Made by a program: the position numbers and the translations under genes. From assembly GCA_900542255.1 (NCBI GenBank), contig UQMR01000052.1, forward strand, positions 1 through 15,438: a DNA stretch of 15,438 nt. Direction: 5' to 3'. Below, one piece after another: positions 1-6,380 of the stretch (the first letter of the stretch is position 1; each line of letters begins with the position of its first letter). The stretch comes from an uncultured Porphyromonadaceae bacterium (GTDB lineage Bacteria > Bacteroidota > Bacteroidia > Bacteroidales > Barnesiellaceae_A). Below the pieces are notes generated by a model. It was not told where the DNA came from. It did not search any database and saw only the letters and a list, made by a program, of their open reading frames with translations.

Positions 1-94
1 ATCTACGTGTGTCTACATCTATCTACGTGTGGCTATATCTATCTATCACTATCTACATCTATATGTGGCTGTGTATGCTATATGGTTGTATATG
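1..94. repeat. Degenerate 20-bp tandem repeat at window edge
   Basis: The first 60 bases read as three 20-bp units starting at 1, 21 and 41. Units 1 and 2 agree at 18 of 20 positions and both begin ATCTACGTGTG. Unit 3 keeps the ATCTA start and the CTACATCT end but differs in the middle. Shorter, decayed units (ATATGTGGCTGTG..., ATATGGTTG...) continue to about 94. The array is cut by the window edge, so its full length is unknown. It lies in a gene-free stretch and I see no spacer-repeat structure. Confidence 0.65.
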
Positions 95-564
95 TTCGGT
101 GCTTGCAACATTTCTGCATATAATACTCGAAAAGCCCATTGGCGACGCACCACAGCCTGTGAGCAACGCACGATCGCTCGGCTCTAACCGCAGGCTTCAT
201 TTCCCGCACAACCTATTCTCTATCCTATACGCTGCAATAGCGTTGTAGCTGGCTTATGCCTTCCCCTCTCCGGAAAGGATGACCTTCTAACGAAATATTG
301 TTGTGGGGGCTGTACTTTGTGGTGCGCTTCGCGAGGAGTTATTCTTCTATTAAGAAGGCTCGTTTGCTTTTGGACCGGCGCAATATGGGCTTTTGCAGTT
401 TGTATGGGGTAGGATGATTTATCTGTGCAAGATGCAAGGTCTAAATCTCTCTTATTGCGCCAGATGATGCAAGCTGTAAGGTTAAGGAGAGGCAGATACC
501 ATGATAGAATTGAGGGAGAAGGTTTTCGTTTGCCGTTATTGATAGATAAAAAAGGAAGTAAAAG
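95..564. other. Intergenic region without a recognisable gene
   Basis: Nothing here reads as a convincing protein. The open frames have no family resemblance, and the longest minus-strand one begins inside the tRNA-Gly gene and covers its promoter. A small imperfect stem (about 225-248, loop GCAAT) and a short CTTC/GAAG stem near 345-360 are visible but lack terminator tails. The only clear functional signal before 610 is the tRNA promoter at 565-596. Confidence 0.5.
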
Positions 565-596
565 TTTGCTTAACCCAAAAAAGCGAGCTATCTTTG
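565..596 (+). promoter_or_regulatory. Bacteroidota-type promoter for the tRNA-Gly/tRNA-Leu pair
   Basis: TTTG at 565-568 is followed, after exactly 20 nt, by TATCTTTG at 589-596. This matches the primary sigma factor consensus of Bacteroides (-33 TTTG, -7 TAnnTTTG). Transcription should begin near 600, about 10 nt before the mature end of tRNA-Gly at 610. The match and the stable RNA directly downstream support each other. Confidence 0.85.
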
Positions 597-609
597 TCGG
601 CGCAAAAAT

Positions 610-685
610 GCGAAAGTAGCTCAGTTGGTAGAGCATAACCTTGCCAAGGTTAGGGTCGCGGGTTCGAGTCCCGTCTTTCGCTCCA
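610..685 (+). tRNA. tRNA-Gly (anticodon GCC)
   Basis: A full cloverleaf can be drawn. The acceptor stem is GCGAAAG (610-616) with CTTTCGC (675-681), the D stem is GCTC/GAGC, and the anticodon stem is TAACC/GGTTA around loop TTGCCAA. The anticodon GCC is at 643-645. The T stem is GCGGG/CCCGT with loop TTCGAGT. The discriminator is T682 and the 3' CCA is encoded at 683-685. It decodes GGC and GGU. It is probably cotranscribed with the tRNA-Leu that starts 3 nt later. Confidence 0.97.
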
Positions 686-688
686 TTC

Positions 689-772
689 GCCCGGATGGTG
701 GAATGGTAGACACGAAGGACTTAAAATCCTTTGACCATTGCGGTTGTGCGGGTTCAAGTCCCGCTCCGGGTA
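689..772 (+). tRNA. tRNA-Leu (anticodon UAA)
   Basis: This is a class II tRNA with a long variable arm. The acceptor GCCCGGA (689-695) pairs with TCCGGGT (765-771), giving a G-U first pair. The anticodon stem AAGGA/TCCTT encloses loop CTTAAAA, with anticodon TAA at 722-724. The T arm carries GGTTCAAGTCC. The discriminator is A772. The next bases are CAG, so CCA is not encoded here, unlike in the adjacent tRNA-Gly, and must be added after transcription. Confidence 0.96.
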
Positions 773-776
773 CAGG

Positions 777-814
777 CCGGCAAGTAACAAAATGTTGCTT
801 GCCGGTTTGTTTTT
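777..814 (+). terminator. Intrinsic terminator after the tRNA pair
   Basis: CCGGCAAGTAACA (777-789) pairs over 13 bp with TGTTGCTTGCCGG (793-805), with one wobble and a 3-nt A loop. It is followed by TTTGTTTTT. The strong GC-rich base and U-rich tail make this a convincing Rho-independent terminator closing the tRNA transcript before the next gene. Confidence 0.9.
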
Positions 815-882
815 ATATGGTGTGTGCGGTGTTGCAAACAAAGGAGAGGTGTCGATTGTTAGAGCAATAAAAATATATTGCT

Positions 883-1347
883 ATGCGACGATTATTTGCT
901 ATACCGTTGGGTATAATTTTGTGTTTGTTGGTGGGCTTCTCGGCCTCTTTCTTTCAGGTAGAAGCACTTGCGGTGTGGTATCCGCTCTTGCAGAAACCGC
1001 TGTTGATGCCTCCCAACATCGTTTTTCCCCTTGCGTGGGGAGTATTGTATGTGTGTATGGGCATCTCTTTCGGGCTTACGCTCTCGGCTCCTGCCAAGGA
1101 TAAGTTGGGGGTGATACTGCTTTTTGTGTTGCAGCTTTTGCTCAATTTCATGTGGAGTTGGTTATTCTTTTATTGGTGCAATCCCACATGGGGGCTCATC
1201 GATTTGCTGTTGCTCGATGTGATAGCGATACTCTATATGCTTCGCAGTTACCGGCTTAGTCATGCCGCTTCATGGCTCTTTGTTCCATATATATTATGGT
1301 TGCTTTTTGCCACTTACCTCAATGGGTATGTTTTCTGGTATAATTGA
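883..1347 (+). CDS. tspO: TspO/MBR family membrane protein
   Basis: A 154-residue protein with five predicted membrane helices (about residues 5-24, 48-66, 75-96, 103-121 and 128-151), the usual size and topology of TspO, the bacterial relative of the mitochondrial translocator protein. Family motifs are visible: WYPLLQKP (32-39), PP at 43-44, LNFMWSWLFF (87-96) and PYILWLLFATYLN (135-147). Family members bind porphyrins and related tetrapyrroles in the cytoplasmic or outer membrane, and some degrade or transport them or affect stress responses. The exact role here is unknown. The gene starts 68 nt after the tRNA terminator. No clear TAnnTTTG promoter element is seen in that gap. It converges on greA. 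Confidence 0.9.
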   Translation: MRRLFAIPLGIILCLLVGFSASFFQVEALAVWYPLLQKPLLMPPNIVFPLAWGVLYVCMGISFGLTLSAPAKDKLGVILLFVLQLLLNFMWSWLFFYWCNPTWGLIDLLLLDVIAILYMLRSYRLSHAASWLFVPYILWLLFATYLNGYVFWYN

Positions 1348-1377
1348 TAGGTTGGTTTTGTTTATGGCAAAAAGTGC

Positions 1378-1412
1378 GCGGGGGGACAACAAGCATATTG
1401 TTGCTCCCCCGC
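1378..1412. terminator. Long inverted repeat, probable terminator between convergent tspO and greA
   Basis: A 15-position stem (1378-1392 with 1398-1412) encloses the 5-nt loop GCATA. It has a very GC-rich base (GCGGGGGG with TCCCCCGC), one mismatch and one wobble. It begins 30 nt after the tspO stop. Read on the plus strand the tail is not U-rich. Read on the minus strand it is followed after 4 nt by TTTTT. It could end transcripts from either side. The stem is clear; the function is inferred. Confidence 0.55.
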
Positions 1413-1707
1413 TTGGTGTGTGGGGGATGGTGTAGGCATGGTCAACTCCGATGTGGCAGGAGTTGTTGCGGCGTAGCTGCTTCGCAAAGGAGGCGACAAA
1501 AGGGCGAGGCCGTACCGAATTTTTCAATCCGGTACGGCCCCGCAATTCATATAGAGGTAAGTTATTGTTTCTTTGGAGAGGAGATAGCGGCTCTCGTATT
1601 TGCCCGTTGGCTATATCTTTCTTCCTCGGGTTTTGTTTTATCGGCGGCAATTATTCCCTTCGGGAGTTCCCGGGTTTCTTCATGCCGTCGATGTCGTTTA
1701 TGAGAGG
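1413..1707. other. Intergenic region between tspO and greA
   Basis: No credible gene lies between the convergent tspO and greA genes. The stretch contains a second inverted repeat (1508-1539). Around 1455-1500 there is a GC-rich segment rich in short self-complementary pieces. The open frames crossing it have no recognisable family and run through the hairpins, so I leave them out. Confidence 0.5.
1508..1539. terminator. Second inverted repeat, possible greA terminator
   Basis: GGCCGTACCG (1508-1517) and CGGTACGGCC (1530-1539) form a perfect 10-bp stem around a 12-nt AT-rich loop. On the minus strand, the direction of greA, it is followed by CTTTTG a few bases later, a weak U tract. It lies about 170 nt past the greA stop. 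Terminator function is plausible but not certain; a structured RNA end or protein-binding palindrome is also possible. Confidence 0.45.
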
Positions 1708-2178
1708 TTAAATAGATATTTCGAGTATCTCGAATTTGATTTTTCCTGCCGGAGCGGCTACTTCTACGATGTCGCCCACGTGTTTGCCCAGCAGAGCTTT
1801 GGCAATGGGGGTGGCTATCGAAATTTTTCCGGCGCGGAGGTCGGCTTCGGTTTCCGATACGATAGAGTATTGCATGGTCATACCGTTTGCCACGTTTTTG
1901 ATTTTTACGGTATTGAGCAATTGTATCTCGGTCGTGTTCAGCTTGCTGTCGTCTATGATGCGGGCATTGGCGATAGTATCTTTCAGTTGCGATATGCGCA
2001 TCTCCAACAAGCCTTGTGCCTCTTTGGCGGCATCATATTCGGCATTTTCCGAAAGGTCGCCTTTGTCGCGAGCTTCGGCAATGGCGTGTACTACTTTGGG
2101 GCGTTCCTCGCTTTCGAGGCGGGTAAGCTCCTCTTTGAGCTTTTTCAGACCGGCTTCGGTCATGTAATTGAAAGCCAT
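1708..2178 (-). CDS. greA: Transcription elongation factor GreA
   Basis: This 156-residue protein has the standard GreA length. GreA enters the secondary channel of RNA polymerase and stimulates cleavage of the backtracked transcript, rescuing stalled complexes. The N-terminal antiparallel coiled coil spans about residues 8-75. Its tip carries GDLSENAEY (40-48), including the acidic residues D41 and E44 that help position the catalytic metal. The C-terminal FKBP-like domain (about 80-156) shows GDIVEV near 125-130. The start is fixed by the MAFNYMTEAG N terminus, in register with other GreA proteins. The gene has its own consensus promoter and about 110 nt of leader containing a terminator-like hairpin. 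Confidence 0.96.
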   Translation of the reverse strand: MAFNYMTEAGLKKLKEELTRLESEERPKVVHAIAEARDKGDLSENAEYDAAKEAQGLLEMRISQLKDTIANARIIDDSKLNTTEIQLLNTVKIKNVANGMTMQYSIVSETEADLRAGKISIATPIAKALLGKHVGDIVEVAAPAGKIKFEILEISI

Positions 2179-2240
2179 GTTTTTTTCTTCTCTATTTTTA
2201 GGTTAATAAATTATTCTGTTTTATTGCGGTATGGTATAAC

Positions 2241-2274
2241 AAAAAAGAAACCCCGCCGTATGTGACCGGGTCTC
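2241..2274 (-). terminator. Terminator-like hairpin in the greA leader
   Basis: On the minus strand GAGACCC pairs with GGGTTTC-type bases (2274-2268 with 2253-2247). After one mismatch the stem adds about three inner pairs around a 6-nt loop, then runs into six consecutive T residues (2246-2241). It sits between the greA promoter (2294-2325) and the greA start at 2178. It could end readthrough from the upstream lipoprotein gene, act as an attenuator for greA, or both. No TAnnTTTG element lies between the hairpin and greA. Confidence 0.6.
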
Positions 2275-2293
2275 CTTTTATGCTATCGTGCGA

Positions 2294-2325
2294 CAAAGAT
2301 AGGGGCTAATTTTGATTTTTGCAAA
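2294..2325 (-). promoter_or_regulatory. Bacteroidota-type promoter for greA
   Basis: On the minus strand TTTG (2325-2322) is followed after exactly 20 nt by TATCTTTG (2301-2294), matching the -33/-7 consensus. Transcription would start near 2288, giving a greA leader of about 110 nt. The -7 box and its next two bases (TATCTTTGTC) match the tRNA promoter at 589. Confidence 0.75.
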
Positions 2326-2365
2326 TTGCGGAGCAATATTTTTGCGCAGTTTGCTTTGGAGTTTT

Positions 2366-3532
2366 TTAGCCGAATATTTTGCCTAATTTCTTCTCCAAAT
2401 CCTCGTCGCTTGTCGGACGCAGGAATTGTTCGCCGTTCTCTACAATGATGAAACATGTGGGCAACGATTGTATGTTATACAGCTGTATCAGTGATGAATA
2501 GAGGCTCTCGGCATCGTGTACGCATATCCACGGCAGGTTGTCGGCCGAGACTTTCCAGTGGTGCTCGTCTATATCGAACGATACTTGGTATATCTCCAAG
2601 CCCTGTGTGTGGTATTTTTTGTAGAGAGAGGCCAGCAGCATGTTATACTCGGGCGAATATTCATATCCGTAGGCAGTGAAATCGAGCAGCACCGCACGGT
2701 GTTGTTTTGTGATGTCGCTGAGTCGCCGTTCGTGGCCTTGCATATCGTAGAGCGCTATGTCTATAAAGTCCGTCTCGGGCAGCGTGTCGGTGTCGATGCG
2801 TTGAGCCTCCTTGCGCTCGGCACGCTGGGCGGCAATGCCTTGCAGGGCAAGGTTGTGAATATATTCTGTGCGCGGCTCACCGGGAGCATATATGTCGTGC
2901 GCCGTAGCTACGGCTGCAATGATGCGGTTGTCGGCCGGGTCGAATGTGTTGAAGATAGGCATTCCGTTTACCTGCTGCATCACGATGAAGTATGCTACGG
3001 GTGACGACGGGGCTTGTAGTATCAGCTCGGTCATTCTCTCTTTGTATGCTTGCAGGCTGTCGGTCAGTTCGGCGCGCAGAATAGCCATATCGTTCCCGTC
3101 TGTACTTTGCATCAGGCGGTTTACCTGTGCTTTCAGTTGGGCGCCGGCAAGCGATACCTGTTGCATGATACGGCAATCGTCGCTGCCCTCTATGGTATAT
3201 CGTGTGGCAAAATCCATTTTGTCACCCTTGTATCGCAATGAGGTTACAGTGCTGTCTACCAAGAGATTCACAACACTTTCGCCCAATCGCAGGCGGTAAA
3301 ATTCGGGATGGTCGGCCGCCGTGTGTTTGAAGCGGAATGAACCATCTTCGGGCAATATCACGGAGTCGACCACTGCGGTCGGTGTCAATGTGTTGTTTTC
3401 CAGGTACAATGTGTCGCCGGCAGCTCCGGCTACCGTGCCCTCTATCGTAAACTTACGGTTGTTGCATCCTGTCATTACCAGCAACAATGCGGCGAATACT
3501 ATGCCGGCAATATTTCTTGTCGTGTTATACAT
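2366..3532 (-). CDS. DUF4369 / thioredoxin-fold lipoprotein lacking the CxxC motif
   Basis: A 388-residue lipoprotein. The signal peptide (1-22) ends in a lipobox with lipidated C23. The following CNNRKF has no acidic surface-export signal, so it probably faces the periplasm. A DUF4369-like beta domain spans about 27-120, a helical linker about 125-235, and a thioredoxin/TlpA-like domain about 243-388. Such proteins are common in Bacteroidales and are usually linked to envelope redox roles. Here the active-site stretch is FTAYGYEYS (265-273) where FWASWCxxC is expected, so both catalytic cysteines are replaced (Y270, S273). The cis-proline region SLPTC (336-340) remains. Disulfide chemistry is therefore unlikely and a structural or binding role more plausible. 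The start is set by the signal peptide and a -7 box about 30 nt upstream. The frame stays open to 3712 without coding character. Confidence 0.85.
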   Translation of the reverse strand: MYNTTRNIAGIVFAALLLVMTGCNNRKFTIEGTVAGAAGDTLYLENNTLTPTAVVDSVILPEDGSFRFKHTAADHPEFYRLRLGESVVNLLVDSTVTSLRYKGDKMDFATRYTIEGSDDCRIMQQVSLAGAQLKAQVNRLMQSTDGNDMAILRAELTDSLQAYKERMTELILQAPSSPVAYFIVMQQVNGMPIFNTFDPADNRIIAAVATAHDIYAPGEPRTEYIHNLALQGIAAQRAERKEAQRIDTDTLPETDFIDIALYDMQGHERRLSDITKQHRAVLLDFTAYGYEYSPEYNMLLASLYKKYHTQGLEIYQVSFDIDEHHWKVSADNLPWICVHDAESLYSSLIQLYNIQSLPTCFIIVENGEQFLRPTSDEDLEKKLGKIFG

Positions 3533-3562
3533 AATTTGCTTTTTGTGTTTAGTAAGGTGTCG

Positions 3563-3570
3563 CAAAATTA
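3563..3570 (-). promoter_or_regulatory. -7 element for the thioredoxin-fold lipoprotein gene
   Basis: TAATTTTG on the minus strand matches TAnnTTTG and lies about 30 nt before the start codon at 3532, leaving a leader of roughly 25 nt. I see no good TTTG about 20 nt further upstream, so the -33 half is weak. The position supports the start at 3532 over upstream ATGs. Confidence 0.5.
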
Positions 3571-3852
3571 CATATTTTCTGCGAATATTTATGCCCGCAT
3601 GGCCAAAAGGCCGGGCCTCTTTCGAAGGTCTGATATTTGCCATGAGTTTGCTCGCGCCGCCGGCGGTATGCATGGGTTCTCTGCCGGGGGAGCCGGAATC
3701 GCTCTGCCGCACGTGCCTGTATAGATGTATGCAGAGGCAGCGCCATGCTGACGCTCTGGTTGGAGAGCCGGTAAAACATGTCGCTCTCTCTTAGGCAGTA
3801 GTCATGTAATATTTTTTATTTCATTCTCATAACGTTGCATCCGAAAATTATG

Positions 3853-3860
3853 TACCTTTG
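3853..3860 (+). promoter_or_regulatory. -7 element for pnp
   Basis: TACCTTTGC (3853-3861) is a full match to TAnnTTTGC. Transcription should begin near 3866. That leaves only about 5 nt before the ATG at 3872 but about 27 nt before the ATG at 3893, favouring the second as the pnp start. The -33 region is not well conserved; a TTG at 3835-3837 is too close. Confidence 0.6.
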
Positions 3861-3892
3861 CATGATTTTTAATGGATAAGAAAAATAGATTT

Positions 3893-6121
3893 ATGAATGT
3901 TGTAAAAAAGACCATCGATTTGGGTGATGGACGTACCATTACCATCGAGACCGGCAAGCTGGCGAAGCAAGCCGATGGTGCCGTAGAGGTGCGCATGGGC
4001 AACACCATGCTGCTGGCAACGGTTTGTTCTGCCAAGGAGGCAGGCGAGGGGGTCGATTTCATGCCCCTGCAAGTAGAGTACAAAGAGAAATTTTCAGCTT
4101 TCGGTCGTTTCCCCGGTGGTTTCACCAAGCGCGAAGGTCGTGCTTCGGATTATGAAATTCTTACGGCGCGCTTAGTTGACCGCGTGTTGCGCCCGTTGTT
4201 CCCCGATAATTATCATGCCGATACATTTGTCAACATCATCATGTTCTCGTCAGACGGCGTAGACATGCCCGATGCCCTGGCCGGCTTGGCAGCCTCGGCA
4301 GCATTGGCCGTATCGGACATACCCTTCAACGGTCCCATCTCAGAGGTGCGTGTAGCGCGCATCGACGGTAAGTTCCGCATCAACCCTACCTTCGAAGAGT
4401 TGGAACGTGCCGATATGGACCTCATGGTAGGTGCTACCTATGAAAATATCATGATGGTAGAGGGTGAGATGGACGAAGTGTCGGAGCAAGACCTGCTCGA
4501 AGCCCTCAAAGCAGCTCACGAAGCCATCAAAGTACATTGCCTTGTGCAGAAAGAGCTTGCCGAGGCTGTGGGCTCGACCGTAAAACGCGAATATTGCCAC
4601 GAAATAAACGACGAGGAGTTGCGTGCCGACGTGAAGGCAAAATGCTATGACAAGACTTATGCCGTAGCCCGCCAGGGAAATGCCGACAAACACGCCCGCC
4701 AAAACGCCTTCGATGCCATATGCCAGGAGTATATCGACGCCCTTCCCGAAGAGGAGCGCGAGGAGAAAGAGCCGCTCGTAAAACGCTACTATCACGATGT
4801 AGAGAAAGAGGCCGTGCGCCGTTGTATCCTCGATGAAGGTATCCGTCTCGACGGCCGTACCACAACACAGATACGTCCCATCTGGTGCGAGGTAGATTAT
4901 CTGCCCGGCCCCCACGGTTCGGCCGTATTCACCCGTGGCGAAACGCAATCTTTGTCGACCGTTACGCTGGGTACCAAGCTCGACGAGAAGCTGCTCGACG
5001 ATGTCCTCAACCAAGGCCACGACCGTTTCTTGCTCCACTATAACTTCCCGCCCTTCTCTACCGGCGAAGCCAAGGCACAACGCGGCGTAGGTCGTCGTGA
5101 GATAGGACATGGCAACCTGGCCAACCGGGCACTCAAACGCATGATACCTGCCGACTATCCCTATTGCATCCGCGTCGTGTCGGATATCCTCGAATCGAAC
5201 GGCTCGTCGTCCATGGCAACCGTATGCGCCGGAACACTGGCGCTGATGGATGCCGGTGTGAAAATCAAGAAACCCGTATCGGGCATCGCTATGGGATTGA
5301 TTACCGACAATGAGAAATATGCCGTACTTTCCGATATCCTCGGCGATGAAGACCACTTGGGCGATATGGACTTCAAAGTAACAGGTACCCGCGATGGTAT
5401 CACCGCTACGCAGATGGATATAAAGTGCGACGGTCTCTCCTATGAAATATTGGAGAAAGCGCTGATGCAAGCACACGAAGGCCGCATGCACATCCTCAAT
5501 ATACTTACCGATACGATTGCCGAGCCGCGTGCCGACCTCAAACCGCATGCTCCGCGCATCGAAACCATGGTAATACCCAAGGAGCTCATCGGTGCAGTCA
5601 TTGGCCCGGGCGGAAAGATAATACAAGGCATACAGGAAGCCAGCGGAGCCGTTGTGACGATAGACGAGATAAACGGCGAGGGACACATCGAGATATCGGC
5701 CCCCGACCGCCGCTCTATCGACGAGGCCATGCGCCGCATCAAAGCTATCACCCAGCAACCCGAAGTTGGCGAGGTATATACCGGAACAGTGAAGTCGATA
5801 CTTGCATTCGGTGCATTCGTAGAATTCATGCCCGGCAAGGAAGGTCTGCTTCACATCTCTGAAATTGCATGGAATCGCCTCGAAAACATGGAAGTATCGG
5901 GTATCCACGAAGGCGACGAGGTGACCGTGAAACTTCTCGAGATAGACCCCAAAACCGGTAAGTTCCGTCTCTCGATGAAGGCCCTGCAACCCCGTCCCGA
6001 GGGGTATGAAGAGCGTCGCGAGCGCCGCAACGACAGAGCTGAACGTCGCAACGACAAAGGCGAGCGCCGCAATGACAAGGGCGAGCGTCGTGAACGTCGA
6101 GAGAACCATAGCGAAGAATAA
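3893..6121 (+). CDS. pnp: Polyribonucleotide nucleotidyltransferase (PNPase)
   Basis: PNPase degrades RNA 3' to 5' by phosphorolysis in the cytoplasm, as a trimer and often within the RNA degradosome. Numbered from 3893 (742 residues), the domains are: first RNase PH domain (about 5-140), helical domain, second RNase PH domain (about 315-545), KH (about 555-615, GPGGKI at 571), S1 (about 627-698) and a basic tail (699-742). The metal and catalytic residues D487, D493 and K495 lie in [12 protein letters not shown], matching E. coli D486, D492 and K494. An in-frame ATG at 3872 would add seven residues. I prefer 3893 because [14 protein letters not shown] lines up with the usual N terminus and 3872 is almost at the predicted transcription start. 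The tail has three tandem heptads of the type ERRND(K/R)(G/A). A strong terminator follows. Confidence 0.96.
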   Translation: MNVVKKTIDLGDGRTITIETGKLAKQADGAVEVRMGNTMLLATVCSAKEAGEGVDFMPLQVEYKEKFSAFGRFPGGFTKREGRASDYEILTARLVDRVLRPLFPDNYHADTFVNIIMFSSDGVDMPDALAGLAASAALAVSDIPFNGPISEVRVARIDGKFRINPTFEELERADMDLMVGATYENIMMVEGEMDEVSEQDLLEALKAAHEAIKVHCLVQKELAEAVGSTVKREYCHEINDEELRADVKAKCYDKTYAVARQGNADKHARQNAFDAICQEYIDALPEEEREEKEPLVKRYYHDVEKEAVRRCILDEGIRLDGRTTTQIRPIWCEVDYLPGPHGSAVFTRGETQSLSTVTLGTKLDEKLLDDVLNQGHDRFLLHYNFPPFSTGEAKAQRGVGRREIGHGNLANRALKRMIPADYPYCIRVVSDILESNGSSSMATVCAGTLALMDAGVKIKKPVSGIAMGLITDNEKYAVLSDILGDEDHLGDMDFKVTGTRDGITATQMDIKCDGLSYEILEKALMQAHEGRMHILNILTDTIAEPRADLKPHAPRIETMVIPKELIGAVIGPGGKIIQGIQEASGAVVTIDEINGEGHIEISAPDRRSIDEAMRRIKAITQQPEVGEVYTGTVKSILAFGAFVEFMPGKEGLLHISEIAWNRLENMEVSGIHEGDEVTVKLLEIDPKTGKFRLSMKALQPRPEGYEERRERRNDRAERRNDKGERRNDKGERRERRENHSEE
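6020..6082 (+). repeat. Three 21-bp tandem repeats encoding basic heptads in the PNPase tail
   Basis: Units at 6020-6040, 6041-6061 and 6062-6082 encode [14 protein letters not shown] and ERRNDKG. A partial fourth (ERRERRE) follows at 6083-6103. Synonymous differences between units (GAG/GAA, CGC/CGT, AAC/AAT) suggest the repeats are not very recent and that the protein sequence is kept. The segment is highly charged and probably disordered. Confidence 0.8.
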
Positions 6122-6142
6122 ATAAATATTGTACTGATAGCG

Positions 6143-6181
6143 ACGCCTCCCGCGACTACGGTTGCAGGAGGCGTTTCTTTT
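6143..6181 (+). terminator. Intrinsic terminator after pnp
   Basis: ACGCCTCC (6143-6150) pairs perfectly with GGAGGCGT (6167-6174). Further inner pairs lie around a small loop, and the stem is followed by TTTCTTTT. It begins 21 nt past the pnp stop, a good position for a Rho-independent terminator. Confidence 0.9.
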
Positions 6182-6324
6182 GCAGTGCAGCGGAAAGGTG
6201 CTGGCACGCATCCCCCCGGGACAATATCTCCACAAATAAGATTCCGTGCGAGCCACTGCGGTACACACCACCCGTGTAACGGTCAAAAAGATGGTAAAAA
6301 AGCCGAACCTATTTTCTTTTATAC

Positions 6325-6332
6325 TATCTTTG
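6325..6332 (+). promoter_or_regulatory. -7 element for the YfhO-methyltransferase operon
   Basis: TATCTTTG followed by TC matches the -7 box and the next two bases of the tRNA and greA promoters. It lies 48 nt before the ATG at 6381, giving a leader of about 42 nt. No TTTG is seen about 20 nt upstream, so the -33 element is weak or absent. Confidence 0.6.
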
Positions 6333-6380
6333 TCTTGTCAAAAAAAAATATAAATAATCTGTCACGCAAAACCCTATGGC

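Larger units (their letters stand above)
3533..3892. other. Divergent intergenic region between the lipoprotein gene and pnp
   Basis: About 360 bp separate two divergent genes. Both ends are AT-rich and carry -7 elements (3563-3570 minus, 3853-3860 plus). The middle, about 3590-3790, is unusually GC-rich for an intergenic stretch and holds several small palindromes (GGCCAAAAGGCC near 3601, CCGCCGGCGG near 3659). Open frames cross it on both strands, but none resembles a known protein or has a supported start. I cannot assign a function to the middle section. Confidence 0.4.

Noticed and set aside
1..60. Possible CRISPR array
   Set aside because: The units are directly adjacent, with no unique spacers and no cas genes nearby.
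9..248. A 79-codon frame in the left repeat
   Set aside because: The first part is translated tandem repeat (Tyr/Ile/Trp-rich) and the rest has no coding character or supported start.
220..636. A 138-codon minus-strand frame upstream of the tRNAs
   Set aside because: It would start inside tRNA-Gly and cover its promoter. The translation has no family resemblance.
1294..1650. Open frames in the tspO-greA gap on both strands
   Set aside because: They run through two strong inverted repeats, overlap tspO and have no recognisable domain.
3533..3712. N-terminal extension of the thioredoxin-fold lipoprotein by 60 codons
   Set aside because: It would bury a clear lipoprotein signal peptide and span the predicted promoter. 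The codons look non-coding.
4340..6286. A 648-codon open frame antisense to pnp
   Set aside because: The sense strand is a full, well-conserved PNPase. The antisense frame stays open because of sense codon usage, and its translation has no recognisable family or signal.
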